Positions 24,996-35,789 are shown, counted from the stretch's first letter. The stretch is 60,218 nucleotides of DNA from Variovorax brevis (GCF_030317105.1 NZ_JASZYG010000028.1:1-60218); one strand, 5' to 3'. Notes: generated by a model from the sequence alone, not told the origin. Numbers and translations: made by a program.

Positions 24996-26999
24996 TCAAC
25001 CCGCTTCTTCGATCACGGCCATTTGGCGCCGCCGGCTCCAACGCTCCGCTGCCGCAACAATGCTTGCGGCGCCTGTGCCCTGCACATACTCAAGGCGGTC
25101 ACGGTCGAAATCGAAAGCCCGATATGTCGCATGCGTGCTTGCTGCCCACACATAGAGGATCAGGTCAGCGGTCGCGGCATTTCGCGTGCTCGCGTCCGAT
25201 ACAAGGCTTGTGACCACGGAGACTTTGGCGCCCGTACGCTCGGCAATCTCCTTGGCAGCTTCTCGGGCGCTCGCCTCTTGTAGAGAAACGATGGCGACGC
25301 TACTCAAACTGGCGTTGAAAAGGGCGTCATCTTCGGTGTCCGTCAACTTTGGCGTGAGCGGTATAAGAAATTGATCAATCCAGTTGTCATCAACCTCAAG
25401 GGCAGACCCGATGCGGCGCCATGCTCGCATCTCCCCTTTTGAAAGTTCGTGTTTCTTTCGTGCGGCCAACTCGAGACCCTCGGTATAGAGGTCCACAAGG
25501 CCGTCCGGACTTGGATGCAGCGGCGCGAGGCTGTCCAGCGCCGCTGCGAGCCAGGCAAGCCGGGCCACTATGGGTCTCTGTCTCCACCAACTTCTGACGA
25601 TTCCCTCGCATTGCAAGCAGTTCTTCGGCGACAGGTTCGCCACCGCCGCCGTGAGACCCAGAACAACCTGCGAGTCGGCATCATTCGCCGCCTCCCCTCT
25701 CAACAAGACAAATCCCTCGACCAGGGCCAGATAGACAGCCAGATGCTCAAGCCTCGGGAATCCATGTGACATGACAAATGCGTCTACAAGTCCAGCTATG
25801 GCCTCTTGCAGAAGCATGCGCGATGTCGCCTTGCTTTCAATCCCTGGTTCTGAAAGCAGTTCAAGCAACGCCTCAGGTGCCTGAGCGAGAAATTGCACGT
25901 CCTTTAGCAAATCCGAATCGAGTTCGCGCATGAGCACCCGCAGGCGATCGGCCCTACCCTGCAACACGGCTTCAAGAAGTGCTGGCCAGTACCCGGCGTC
26001 GTTTGCTTCTGAAACCGATACGGAAGATAAGGGCGTCGCGGCGAGTGCCTCCGGTGCCAATGTCGTAGTTGGCGGCATCAAACCCTGCAGGTACATGGCC
26101 AGATCCGGATCGATGCCGGGCAGCACGCCAGTCAACCGCTCCCAATCCCGGTCCACGCACGCAGAAAATGCCTGGATTCGTGCAACTTCCAGTTCACCTC
26201 GAGTCTCCGCAACAGCTTGAATCACGCGCGGATACCATGTCTCCCGAAACTCCCTCAATGCACCATCGAAACCCACACTTGCCTCGAGGGGCTTGATCGC
26301 CTGGCCGTCGATCACTCGCAAAATCGCCGTCGCAATTCGTCGAGGATTGGCCAACTCCCAAACCCGGTGCTGAACTGAAAACCTGAAGAGTTCCGCGGCG
26401 GCCCCCTGCGCGTCGAGCAATCGGATTCGCATCTGAAGGGTCCTGGACGCGTGATCAAGGCCCCAATGGTCAATGCTGTCAATGCACGCCGCTGCGCGCT
26501 CCCAATCACCAATTCGCAAGGAGCCTACGAAAGCCAAGTGAAGCGAAGCAAGCGTTGGCGATTGATCATTTGGAGTCTGCGGACGGGAGGCCATAAAGCG
26601 ATGCATTCCCCAAAGTCTCGCAAGAGTCTTATGGATCCTCTCCGTTGGCGATCGCCAACGAAAGTAACCCTCGGGCGCCAGAGCTTTCAGAAGCCCCGCG
26701 AGGGGCCCTGTCGACTCCTGACTGCCGACAAACTCAGCTTCCGCGTGCGCAGTGTCCGCTCCCTGCAACCAGGCCTGGACGTCGTCCATGTACTCATGAA
26801 CAAGCAAGGATCGCGGTCCAAAAGTCAACCACACAATATCCTGGTGCGAACCACGAATGAAGGGCAGTGACGTGACCCCGCCAAGACGGGCTTCCTCGAT
26901 GAGCGCAAAAAGTGCCTTGCCTGACGGCGTTTCCCCAGTCAGTCCAGAAGGCCAGGTTCGATCCAGGGCCGAAACGAGGTCGTCGAGTTCGCTACTCAT
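24996..26999 (-). CDS. dpdD: Probable DpdD, dpd restriction component of unknown function
   Basis: 667 residues, no recognised catalytic motif. Mostly helical, with a C-terminal block LILYVWAASTHATYRAFDF followed by YVQGTGAASIV. The assignment is by elimination and context: it closes the minus-strand operon that holds syntenic E-F-G-H-I-J-K genes, and dpdD is the only restriction gene otherwise missing. The start at 26999 overlaps the dpdK stop (ATGA); the longer frame to 27017 is less likely. In known systems the D-K genes are needed for restriction of unmodified DNA and not for modification. Confidence 0.65.
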   Translation of the reverse strand: MSSELDDLVSALDRTWPSGLTGETPSGKALFALIEEARLGGVTSLPFIRGSHQDIVWLTFGPRSLLVHEYMDDVQAWLQGADTAHAEAEFVGSQESTGPLAGLLKALAPEGYFRWRSPTERIHKTLARLWGMHRFMASRPQTPNDQSPTLASLHLAFVGSLRIGDWERAAACIDSIDHWGLDHASRTLQMRIRLLDAQGAAAELFRFSVQHRVWELANPRRIATAILRVIDGQAIKPLEASVGFDGALREFRETWYPRVIQAVAETRGELEVARIQAFSACVDRDWERLTGVLPGIDPDLAMYLQGLMPPTTTLAPEALAATPLSSVSVSEANDAGYWPALLEAVLQGRADRLRVLMRELDSDLLKDVQFLAQAPEALLELLSEPGIESKATSRMLLQEAIAGLVDAFVMSHGFPRLEHLAVYLALVEGFVLLRGEAANDADSQVVLGLTAAVANLSPKNCLQCEGIVRSWWRQRPIVARLAWLAAALDSLAPLHPSPDGLVDLYTEGLELAARKKHELSKGEMRAWRRIGSALEVDDNWIDQFLIPLTPKLTDTEDDALFNASLSSVAIVSLQEASAREAAKEIAERTGAKVSVVTSLVSDASTRNAATADLILYVWAASTHATYRAFDFDRDRLEYVQGTGAASIVAAAERWSRRRQMAVIEEAG

Positions 27000-27535
27000 T
27001 CGGGAAGTTGCCGCCAACGGCGATCGAGTTCTGAGTATGCCGACGCGATCCGTGACACAACCTCCGGGTCGCGTCCGGCGTGATAGCTGACTTTTTCAGT
27101 GTTGATATAGACGCCCGAGTACGTCAGGTTCATCGATCCTTCGAGGTAGAAGTCCGGCGTGAGCAGTCCCTTCTCGTGCAGTGCATCGTCTGCCATGCGA
27201 ACCTTGACACCTGACCTCGCGAAATCAGCGCCTGCAACGAACTGACGTGTGGCTTCTGTGTCCTTGGATATCACGCGTACCGCAGTGAACAAAGCGATCT
27301 GATCGAGAACGTCTGCCAGACGGATGCGACTCTTACCTCGCGCCGCTGGCACCATTTCATCAAACTGACGGTAACGGTTGTCGAAGATCGGAAAATCCGA
27401 AATCCAGGGACTGCAAACGTAAACCGGACGCCCGTGTGACCAATCAGAACGCATCAAGGTGCAAGCGAATGCTGAACTCAAAAGCGCTCGAAGTTGAGCG
27501 CTCACTGCGTTCGACCAGATATCGAGCGTCGGCAT
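26996..27535 (-). CDS. dpdK: DpdK, phospholipase D-fold protein
   Basis: 179 residues with one HKD-like motif near residue 120: DALHEKGLLTPDFYLEGSMN, followed by LTYSGVYINTE. Single-motif PLD proteins usually act as dimers and include non-specific or restriction nucleases, so this is the best candidate nuclease of the locus. The N-terminus has PVYVCSPWISDFPIFDN, a usual beta-strand segment of the fold. It starts one base after the dpdJ stop and overlaps dpdD by ATGA. Confidence 0.85.
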   Translation of the reverse strand: MPTLDIWSNAVSAQLRALLSSAFACTLMRSDWSHGRPVYVCSPWISDFPIFDNRYRQFDEMVPAARGKSRIRLADVLDQIALFTAVRVISKDTEATRQFVAGADFARSGVKVRMADDALHEKGLLTPDFYLEGSMNLTYSGVYINTEKVSYHAGRDPEVVSRIASAYSELDRRWRQLPE

Positions 27536-27536
27536 C

Positions 27537-30500
27537 TCAGGTCAACTCCATGTCATCCACTCTGATCTGGGTCTCCCAGCCCTCCGACACGCGCGTCACA
27601 GCAATGATTCGAAAACTGGCGAGAGCAAAGCCACGGTCATACTGCCTGGCGAGGCGAACAACGAGCGCTGCAGCTACCTGGTCGCGCTTCGCGTCTGAAT
27701 AGTGAAGCCGAATTCTCGCTCCGGATACGAGCGCATTGTCGAGCACGCCCAGCCAGCCATCTTCCTTGTCGACAGAGATGGCAATGTCGGCACCCATCAA
27801 ATTCAACCACTGCCGGGCAATGCGACGCGAAGGAACGAGCCCGTGCAACTCCTTACCAGTGCCAAGACACTCAGGACACGAATCCCTACACGGTTCCAGT
27901 GTCAGTCTGGTCACTGACTGCGTGAGTTGCGCATCGCTGGCCAGTTGGCCGTGCATTGCCTGCAGCGTATTCAGCATCAGGCGACGGCGTTTCGACGAGG
28001 ACACTGTCCAGTAGGCCCAAACCCGAGAATCAACAGCGAGGTTGAGTCGATTCATCGCCTGAAAACGACCTGTCGTCAGCCTTCGAATCCAGCGATCCGT
28101 CGCAGAGGTAGATCCAGGCATCAGAGCCTTGCCCACCAACGCCGTGACCGCTTCCTTGTCTGCATCACAACCGCCATCAAGCAGACTATCCGTCAATTCT
28201 GTCCGCGCGGACTGCAGTTCAGAATACGATGCAGCCCCTCGAACGGCCTGAAATGCCCGGCGTAAATGCGAGTCTTCACGGCGAACCTGTCCAAGAGCCT
28301 TGAGCGTATTGTCCGCAATGCGCTCGCCTCTGCAATGCGTCAGTGCCGACTCGATGGCGGTATCGAAGAGAGCTGCGTCATTGCTGGCCTCGACAATAAG
28401 TCGATCGATAATGCCAACACCGCCAGCGTCCGCTTCAAGAATGAAAATCGAGGTCCTTTCTGCTTCTTCGAGCACCTCGACACTAAAGTCACTTTCAGGG
28501 ACTTCTGGCAAGAGGGATTGAACCGCACTTTCAATCGATGCACGCAAGGTCTCCAGAAAGATCTTGCGAACCCAGGTTCGCCAATTGTCATCGGGATCCC
28601 TCCACAGACATGTCACCAGGCGATCCATCTCCAAGGCGATCGACGCGCTCGCCCAAAGCGCCGCAACATCCTTGACCCCTCGGCTTTCTGAATGGCCTTC
28701 ATCATCGGCCTCATTGGCGAGAACCGACTGCATCACCTTGACTGCGGCCGCGGCCTTGCTGGGGATGAGATTCCAGGCTGCCTCAAGACCCAATTGATTC
28801 TTCAATGCCGTCGCCACGATCATGCCGAGCGCGCTCGTTACCAACTGGTTGATGCCAAATACAGATGCTTCGTCGCGCAGGAGGTCCGACTGCATGGCGA
28901 GGTAGCGAAGATAGATTGGCTTGAGCGCTGCCAGCACCTCCGGGGTTAAATCAGGTATCCGTTGAATGACATCATTTCGCAAGCGCAGTTCGATGCCGTC
29001 TACCGCGCGTACAAAGCCGACCGCAGCTTCGCGCCGTTTTTCATCTGACGCGGGCGAAGCAATCGTCAGTTGGCCTCGCTTCACTCGGCTCTGATCCTGC
29101 AGGATCTCATACCGTGCGCCGCTCGCATATCGATACACGCGAAGCCATGATCTTTCGCGGTGCAACCACGTCGCCCCGTCTTCGATGAAAGAGCGCGCCA
29201 GAGGGCCGGTGTGCAACGCCAGAAGGCCGGGAGCTCCCGTGCGTTCGATACGCAAGTGCCAGTTCCATTCAGCGTTGCTGCTCTTCTTGACATCGTCCGG
29301 GACGTCAACGAGTTTGAGGCACGTCGGTTGGTAGATCGTCAGGTTCGGGAGGTCCCGGTTTTCGGTGAATTCTGCAAGCAGTTGCTCGACCGGTACCTCT
29401 ACCGCAGATGCGGCCTCAAGCAATGCAGGGGACCATGAGAGCCACTTCGAATTTTCGCTTTTTTCAACGGCATACCTTCTCGAGACACGCCCAGGAACGC
29501 ACTCTCGCAACGCCCTGCGGGCGTCCATGGACTGAGGAACGTCATTGCCTTCCACATACAACTCGACGTCTTGAGCGTCCAGGACGGCCCAAGTGCGCTC
29601 TGGAAGGAATTGCGGAAGAAGACGCTTTCCGTTGAAGCGCGGGACAGCATCGGGATCACCTTCCAGGAAGTTCCAGAGCACGGGCACGACATGACGAAGA
29701 ACAGCGCGGGGCGGTTTCCAGAGGATGTCTTGGGCCATCGCCTCCGGGTCCGTCAAGCGCACACCGCCTTGCGCGTGGCGAAACCAGTTCGCCAGGTCCC
29801 TGGTGAGTTCATCCCTTTGGGTCGCATCTGAAACCAGACCACGAACCACACGTGTAGCTTCAGGGTCGAAATAGTCGCGGCGTCCGAGGTAGAGACTGGG
29901 TACACCTTGCCCGACTCGCTTTGCAATCCAGTCTACGAGGAACCAAGTGGCCTGTATCCGAAGCACATAGGGATTGAAAACTGGCAGCGACAACCTTTCA
30001 AGGCTCGGAGAGAACAGGCGTTCGCTATCCCGGAAAGCCCAGCGATCACGGCCATGGTCAGAAAGGACAACAACTGTCCACGGGCGCATTCCCTTTCGTC
30101 GACCGGCTCGCCCCTTGCGCTGCAAGAACGAGGCGGCACTGCGAGGCGCCTTGTGCTGGACGACCATTCCGACCTCGTCATCATCGAATCCCACCTCGAG
30201 TGCACTGGTCGCGAGCACAACGTCGGCCCTGGCATCAACGCCCGGATCCTGACTGCTGGTCCTTGTGACGCGAAGCGGGGCCCCGCGAAGATTGTGACCC
30301 AACTCCTCGCTAAGGCGCCATGCCTGGCCGGCGATCCAGCGTCTCTCATCGTCGGGCGACTTCGCGCGCAACTTGGCGAGTTTCTTCTTCTGCTCCGCGT
30401 CGCAGAAGTCCGGGAGCCATCGGTTCACGACGTCCAGGTTGTCCGTGAACCCAAACAACTTCTTGCCAAAGAAATGGCCGGCGTCCGACCCCCCCGGGTG

Positions 30501-32033
30501 GGCCAACACCGATGATCGCGGCGTCAGGATTCGCGCTCCAAGCATCACGCTTTGAATGGATGTCGCAAGGACGCCAGCACCACTTGCAGGATGCGATTTC
30601 AATACGACGTTGTATTCATGTCCTTCGGTAGTCAACTCACCCCGTGAGGGGTCCGGACAGATCTCTTCAATGTTGCTCTCGGGTACACCAGTGAGGGTAG
30701 CGAGATGGGAGGCCGCATCCTGAAGAGTGGCCGACAAGCCGACCACGTGTACCGACGAGCCATTCCTGCGTTGACCGCTCGTCCAGTATGACAACCGACG
30801 CAAGATCCACGGGACCTGCGCGCCAGTCAATCCCTCGTAGGTATGGATCTCGTCGAGCAGAATCAGACGCAGTGCAGATCGCCCTGTGCCAAATCCGAGC
30901 ACGTTGCGTCCCATCTCGGCGGACAACTCCTTGTTGATCATCTCGATGGACGTCAGAAGAACGTCCGGTGGCTTTCTGCTGAGATCCTCACGGGTCAATA
31001 CAACGACGCCATCAGGGACGGCGATCTTGTTCGGCTCGCCCGCCAGGCGAAGCGTTGTCCGGCCGGCCCGCCGATCGGCATCAAGCCACACCAGCGGTTG
31101 TCTCGTTTCTGGATCGCGAAGGTGCGGCACGATGTGCCCTTCGACACCTCGTGCACGATCCCACATTTCCAACGCCCATCGATTCCGGCCATCGCCTTCG
31201 AAGTTGGCATTGAGCGGCACATCACCGACCATCGCGCCTATTCGTATGGGTCGACCGAGCGCGGCCTCGAACAAGCGGTTCACAACCATTGCTTGATGCG
31301 TCGCTTCCGAGAATTGATCTTCCAGCAAGACGTTACGCGGATAGATGGCAAGCACCTTGGTGCTCGGATCGACGCGCTCTGCGATCTCTGCGGCAATACC
31401 CATGAGGGCAGGGATATAGAACGCCTTTGTTTTGCCACCGCCCGTTCCTGCGGTCACGACCGTGCCGGTGGCCTTTCCCGCGTGACGAAAGTGACCAAGG
31501 ATTCGCTGTGCCGCACGAATCTGGAAGCCCGCAAGCGCGAGTGGACGGTCAGATTCCGTTGCGCAGAGCGCTCGAAGGACCTCGCGCTGCACACGCGCAT
31601 GCCACGCGTTCGACTCGAGGGCCTCCCACGCAGATTCAAAGCCGATCTCCCGCACAGGAAACCGTCGCGGTGCCAAGTGAAATCGTGCTTCTGAAACCAA
31701 CTCTGGAGCGACCGCCCAGTCATCCTCACGGAAGCGCTGGCGAAGGCGAACGAAGAGACGCGCTGACTCTGCAAACCTGGATCGATAGGTCGAAGGGTAT
31801 CCATTGCCTACGCGCTGCAGCAAGCCTGCCGAAGCCAAATCATCAACAAACAGGGCCTCTGCGCCTGCACCAGCCAAATCCGAAAATGCCGATCCGTATT
31901 CCGGATGCGACAAAAACAGCGCCGCAATCTCATCGGCCGTGTGGACGCCGTCGAAGAAGCCCCACTCCATGATCTGGACTTCTTCCCGCTCAAGGCGAGT
32001 CAAGAGTTCTCCGATGACGGTATTTCGATCCAT
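27537..32033 (-). CDS. dpdJ: DpdJ, large DEAD/H-box helicase
   Basis: About 1498 residues. Walker A TAGTGGGKTKAF near residue 200, DEIH box (LLDEIHTYEGLTGAQV) near 396, and helicase motif VI-like QRKGRAGRRKGMRPW. A Cys pair CRDSCPECLGTG near residue 1385 suggests a C-terminal zinc site of the DUF1998 type. It probably translocates on DNA as part of restriction. ATG at 32033 follows the dpdI stop directly; an ATG at 32066 would overlap dpdI by 31 bp and is also possible. Its place between dpdI and dpdK matches known clusters. Confidence 0.88.
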   Translation of the reverse strand: MDRNTVIGELLTRLEREEVQIMEWGFFDGVHTADEIAALFLSHPEYGSAFSDLAGAGAEALFVDDLASAGLLQRVGNGYPSTYRSRFAESARLFVRLRQRFREDDWAVAPELVSEARFHLAPRRFPVREIGFESAWEALESNAWHARVQREVLRALCATESDRPLALAGFQIRAAQRILGHFRHAGKATGTVVTAGTGGGKTKAFYIPALMGIAAEIAERVDPSTKVLAIYPRNVLLEDQFSEATHQAMVVNRLFEAALGRPIRIGAMVGDVPLNANFEGDGRNRWALEMWDRARGVEGHIVPHLRDPETRQPLVWLDADRRAGRTTLRLAGEPNKIAVPDGVVVLTREDLSRKPPDVLLTSIEMINKELSAEMGRNVLGFGTGRSALRLILLDEIHTYEGLTGAQVPWILRRLSYWTSGQRRNGSSVHVVGLSATLQDAASHLATLTGVPESNIEEICPDPSRGELTTEGHEYNVVLKSHPASGAGVLATSIQSVMLGARILTPRSSVLAHPGGSDAGHFFGKKLFGFTDNLDVVNRWLPDFCDAEQKKKLAKLRAKSPDDERRWIAGQAWRLSEELGHNLRGAPLRVTRTSSQDPGVDARADVVLATSALEVGFDDDEVGMVVQHKAPRSAASFLQRKGRAGRRKGMRPWTVVVLSDHGRDRWAFRDSERLFSPSLERLSLPVFNPYVLRIQATWFLVDWIAKRVGQGVPSLYLGRRDYFDPEATRVVRGLVSDATQRDELTRDLANWFRHAQGGVRLTDPEAMAQDILWKPPRAVLRHVVPVLWNFLEGDPDAVPRFNGKRLLPQFLPERTWAVLDAQDVELYVEGNDVPQSMDARRALRECVPGRVSRRYAVEKSENSKWLSWSPALLEAASAVEVPVEQLLAEFTENRDLPNLTIYQPTCLKLVDVPDDVKKSSNAEWNWHLRIERTGAPGLLALHTGPLARSFIEDGATWLHRERSWLRVYRYASGARYEILQDQSRVKRGQLTIASPASDEKRREAAVGFVRAVDGIELRLRNDVIQRIPDLTPEVLAALKPIYLRYLAMQSDLLRDEASVFGINQLVTSALGMIVATALKNQLGLEAAWNLIPSKAAAAVKVMQSVLANEADDEGHSESRGVKDVAALWASASIALEMDRLVTCLWRDPDDNWRTWVRKIFLETLRASIESAVQSLLPEVPESDFSVEVLEEAERTSIFILEADAGGVGIIDRLIVEASNDAALFDTAIESALTHCRGERIADNTLKALGQVRREDSHLRRAFQAVRGAASYSELQSARTELTDSLLDGGCDADKEAVTALVGKALMPGSTSATDRWIRRLTTGRFQAMNRLNLAVDSRVWAYWTVSSSKRRRLMLNTLQAMHGQLASDAQLTQSVTRLTLEPCRDSCPECLGTGKELHGLVPSRRIARQWLNLMGADIAISVDKEDGWLGVLDNALVSGARIRLHYSDAKRDQVAAALVVRLARQYDRGFALASFRIIAVTRVSEGWETQIRVDDMELT

Positions 32034-32035
32034 TT

Positions 32036-32728
32036 TCAGACCAGCTTCACCCGCAGGGATTGCCATAACGTCGGATGGGCATTGAGGTACTCACGGACTT
32101 CCGGGCTCTCCAACGCTCGAGGGTCTCCCTGTCCCTTCATGGAATCCATCAGGAAATCCGCTACTGGCCCTTCCATTTGAAGCGATTCGATACTTGTTTT
32201 CAAGGCAAGCCGGGTTTCCCGGATCGAGCGCATGGCCTCAGCCGTCACTGGCGGGCTGATGGCGACTGCTTTCAATCGATCCAGAATACCGTCGAGTTTG
32301 CGATGAGCGTCCGGATCGAAGCGCTCGGCAAGCGCAAGAAAGGTCTCCCCCCGCTCCTGGTCCGCCCGACAGGTTTCCGACCATGTCTGATGCACCTCAC
32401 CGATCAAGCCCTTTGCGGCATCGGCAATGGGTTGCAGTTGTTTACTCAGTTCGGCGGTGGCAGGCGCGTCCGATTTGAGCAACTTCCGGAGGTCCTGGAC
32501 GCGACGCTGAACAAGAAAAAGCCTCCTTTGCTGCACGTCAATCAGCAGATCCGGTTGGCCTACGGAGATTCGAAGACCGTCGGCCTGACTTTTCGCATCC
32601 CGCAACGATTGCAGGCTTTTCTGCAATTGCTCCCTGATCCCCTTGTACTGATTCAACTGCTTGCTCAGGGACTCTTGAATCGGGAGACCTTTGATCTGGG
32701 ATGCCAGGAGCACGAGTTCATTTTTCAT
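32036..32728 (-). CDS. dpdI: DpdI, coiled-coil protein of the dpd restriction operon
   Basis: 230 residues from the ATG at 32728, which overlaps the dpdH stop by 11 bp (atgaaaaatga). The longer frame upstream is the dpdH coding region in another phase. The sequence is helical with long heptad-like parts (LSKQLNQYKGIREQLQKSLQ and VQQRRLFLVQRRVQDLRKLL). No enzymatic motif is seen. Name given by synteny between dpdH and dpdJ. Confidence 0.7.
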   Translation of the reverse strand: MKNELVLLASQIKGLPIQESLSKQLNQYKGIREQLQKSLQSLRDAKSQADGLRISVGQPDLLIDVQQRRLFLVQRRVQDLRKLLKSDAPATAELSKQLQPIADAAKGLIGEVHQTWSETCRADQERGETFLALAERFDPDAHRKLDGILDRLKAVAISPPVTAEAMRSIRETRLALKTSIESLQMEGPVADFLMDSMKGQGDPRALESPEVREYLNAHPTLWQSLRVKLV

Positions 32729-35700
32729 CGGTTTCATGCCCATCGCTCGCATCAGGTCCGGCACGCTCGGTACTTTCTGCATGAATGTCTTCGAGCGCCT
32801 TGATCGCACCAGCCAGTTCCAGTTTGACGTCCTCCTCGGTGACAACGTCATGTTTGGCGACCAAAGCATCGCGAAGTCGCTGCATCGCCCCATCAACACT
32901 TGAAATAAGCGCGACCAACTCAATGGTGTCGCGGGGATGTATTGAAAGGATGCCTTCTGGACCCTTTTCCAGTCCCTCCTCTGCACCCTTCAGAATGCCG
33001 CAGTGTTGCGTTAGCACAGCGGGTGTAAAGCTCGCAATTTTCGCTTCAAGTTCGTTATTGCCGAGGGACTGGTGGGTCTCCATGCAGGCCTTCCTTACGT
33101 CTCGCGCACTTTGAAGAAACTCGGCCAAGCCTTCGTGCAGTGGCTCCCCAGCAATCGCCCAGCGCCGAAAAATCGAGCGAAGTTCATTCAACCTGGCCGT
33201 CAAGGCACCGTGCTCTCCAACGAGCGCGTCTCCCAGACCGTGCCAGCGCGAGGCCTCCAGGGGTTTGATTTCCGGAAAGTCATTGGCCGCTCGATCGCCT
33301 TCAAGTCGGGGCAGGTACAAGCCATCCGTATCCCGCCCAAGGTATTCGATGATCGGCCGCGGATCAATGTAGTTGACTTGGCCCCCTTGCCCCTGTGGCA
33401 CGTACAACTCCTCAAGCAGGAACCTCCGCACCTTGTCCACCCGCACGGGCAAATCGTCCCCGAGAAGTTGCATCTCTTTGCTCAGCGACACACCTCTCGC
33501 GGGCGTAAAAGTTGTCAGCAACTGCAGGGCAGAACTCGTGTCAGAAGGAAGGTCCTTTCTTTCACTGAACCTGTATGCGATCTTGAGAAATCGGACCGCA
33601 ATTTCCAATGCGACGCCGCGATCCGTCGTTTCGACATCGTAGGCTGCCGCAAGTCGGGTCGTGTTATCGCTCAACCATCGCCCATATCGACGCCGCGCTG
33701 CCTCGCCACCGGCAAAATTCCAAGTGGAATTTCCAAGATACGTGAAAGCCGTCAAATCCTGAAGAAACTCATACGTAGAGGCACTGCGTGCAAAGAAGAA
33801 CTTGGCCTTGCCCGTCGCTCCTACGGTCGGTCTCGCGACCATCCCCTCGATCTCTACCTGGGCCGCAGTGACAGTTCCAGTTTTCCCACGTACCCGATGC
33901 GACGGATTCCGGAACTCTTCCAGGGGCAAAGAGAACCTGATGGCTTTGACGAGCATTCCACGGAATTCCGCGTCCTGCTTCAAGGGTTGATCTTGCTGAA
34001 ACCAGGCGGCGAGACGCGCAGTGGCATTGGTATACGGCGGTGGCGGTGGTGGTGGCGGCGGTGGCGGTGGCGGTGGCAGTGGCGTAGCGCCCGTCGGTTC
34101 ATGACCCACTTCGGGCCCATCAGTTCTACCATGTGGCTGCTCACGCTCCTCGAGTCTGGCACTGAACTTGGGATGACCAAACCACGGCAACATGGGTGAC
34201 AACGCCGGCGCACTTGCGCGCAAAGACTGCTTGCCCGTCCAGTAGTACGACAAATAGGAAAGTCGATAGCGCTGGTTTTCGTTCCAGCCCTGCAACATTC
34301 GGTCCTGCTCTGCAGCGAGGTCTGTCGGTGGCACCGGTTGGACGCCCAAACCAACTGTCGCCCCATTGTCCGCAAATGATGTTGCCGCTGATCCGAGGAG
34401 GACACGAACGACGTGCTGCAAAAGCGATCGCGGCGTTTTCAATGTTGAGGTACCGGGGTCGAGTCCGTCCAGCAACCTTGCCGCCGCACCCGGCGCCAAG
34501 GGATACAGCCCAATCTGGACGCCATCGAGGTCCGCAGACCCGAACGCTTTGAAACAATCGGATTGAATCGGGCAACTGTCGCAAGCAGATCGCCTCTGAT
34601 TGCCATGGTCTCGAACATCCTGCGCGAGGTCGGATGTCGCACTCGCCCCCGCCCTTATGGCGTTGAGATATCGCGCAACAAATCGATCCGACGCATGGGT
34701 GTTTTGGATGCCCAGATCAATGCTGCTGGAACGCGTGAGTTCAAGTACACGATCGACCCGCCCTTTGATGTTGTCGGGCAGCCTGCCAAACGCGGAACCC
34801 GTCATCCCCAGTACGCTGATCAATGGGCACAGTGTCGCGTCATTTTGTGGTTCCAGCGCATTGACAAGCTCTTCGTCAAGAACAGACATTGTGGAAACAT
34901 CTTCCACAAACAGGGCCAACGACTGACCGCGCTGACGCATCTCTGAACGAATGCCGCGAAAGACCTCATGAAGCGTCTGGCCGCGCAACCCGGTCATCGA
35001 CGCGATGGCCGCTCTTAGATGCTGGTTTGCTTCGACCGCGGCAGCTTCCCGGGCTCGTAAATCATCCTCCAGCAGGTCCTTTAACCGGAACGCAGTGCGC
35101 GCTGTAGGAGGAAAATCAAAGTCTTGACTGTCAAAGGGCGGCAACGATTCTCGTGCCGCGCTGTCGCTCTCACTAACCAGTCGCTGGATGTTCCTGTCGA
35201 TGGCGCCACCTTCGCGGCATAGCCAATCAATCGCACCGTTGTCGTTGAAGACCTCATGCAGGTACTTCAGCCTTGGCGGTGCCTGTTCACGTCCACTGTA
35301 CAGCGCTTGGTACATCTCTTTGTAGAGTCGGCGAGCCGCCTCGTCGCCGGAGACCTGCGATATTGCAGACTGGATGTTGGCGAGGTATTGGCGGTAGTCC
35401 GGAAGTTGATCTACCAGTTGCTGGAGTGCATCCTTCAAGCTCCCCGATCGTCTTCGGACCAGAACCGCGCGCAAACCGGTTCGGGCACCGCTTGAGAGTG
35501 CGTCATCAAAACGCAACTTCAGCCAGTTGATCAGTTGCGACTTGCCCGCCCCTGGTTCACCCTGCACGACCACCAGGGTCTCGAGCTTTCTTGCGGCGTA
35601 CAAATCCTCAAAGAGTTCGCGCTCGGTTATCGATCCTCGTACATCCTGGCAAACAATGGGGGAGTGAGTGGCAAGAAACCAGTCCACCGACTCAACGCCG

Positions 35701-35789
35701 ACACGCGCGATTGGCGACAGCATCTCCTCAGCGTAGGCGACGTTCCAGCACGGATCGCCGGCACTTTTGGGAGGGTGTACCGGCCTCAC
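32718..35789 (-). CDS. dpdH: DpdH, P-loop ATPase with polyproline linker
   Basis: 1023 residues, GTG start in a GTGA overlap with dpdG. Walker A is VVQGEPGAGKSQLINWL near residue 81. ALFVEDVSTMSVLDEEL is a likely Walker B region. Two Cys pairs (CDSCPIQSDC) near residue 408 may bind zinc. Near residue 575 a run of about 12 prolines, encoded by ggt/ggc repeats on the plus strand at 34030-34080, links the ATPase half to a helical C-terminal half. Known as a required dpd restriction component of unknown mechanism. Confidence 0.82.
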   Translation of the reverse strand: MRPVHPPKSAGDPCWNVAYAEEMLSPIARVGVESVDWFLATHSPIVCQDVRGSITERELFEDLYAARKLETLVVVQGEPGAGKSQLINWLKLRFDDALSSGARTGLRAVLVRRRSGSLKDALQQLVDQLPDYRQYLANIQSAISQVSGDEAARRLYKEMYQALYSGREQAPPRLKYLHEVFNDNGAIDWLCREGGAIDRNIQRLVSESDSAARESLPPFDSQDFDFPPTARTAFRLKDLLEDDLRAREAAAVEANQHLRAAIASMTGLRGQTLHEVFRGIRSEMRQRGQSLALFVEDVSTMSVLDEELVNALEPQNDATLCPLISVLGMTGSAFGRLPDNIKGRVDRVLELTRSSSIDLGIQNTHASDRFVARYLNAIRAGASATSDLAQDVRDHGNQRRSACDSCPIQSDCFKAFGSADLDGVQIGLYPLAPGAAARLLDGLDPGTSTLKTPRSLLQHVVRVLLGSAATSFADNGATVGLGVQPVPPTDLAAEQDRMLQGWNENQRYRLSYLSYYWTGKQSLRASAPALSPMLPWFGHPKFSARLEEREQPHGRTDGPEVGHEPTGATPLPPPPPPPPPPPPPPYTNATARLAAWFQQDQPLKQDAEFRGMLVKAIRFSLPLEEFRNPSHRVRGKTGTVTAAQVEIEGMVARPTVGATGKAKFFFARSASTYEFLQDLTAFTYLGNSTWNFAGGEAARRRYGRWLSDNTTRLAAAYDVETTDRGVALEIAVRFLKIAYRFSERKDLPSDTSSALQLLTTFTPARGVSLSKEMQLLGDDLPVRVDKVRRFLLEELYVPQGQGGQVNYIDPRPIIEYLGRDTDGLYLPRLEGDRAANDFPEIKPLEASRWHGLGDALVGEHGALTARLNELRSIFRRWAIAGEPLHEGLAEFLQSARDVRKACMETHQSLGNNELEAKIASFTPAVLTQHCGILKGAEEGLEKGPEGILSIHPRDTIELVALISSVDGAMQRLRDALVAKHDVVTEEDVKLELAGAIKALEDIHAESTERAGPDASDGHETDEK

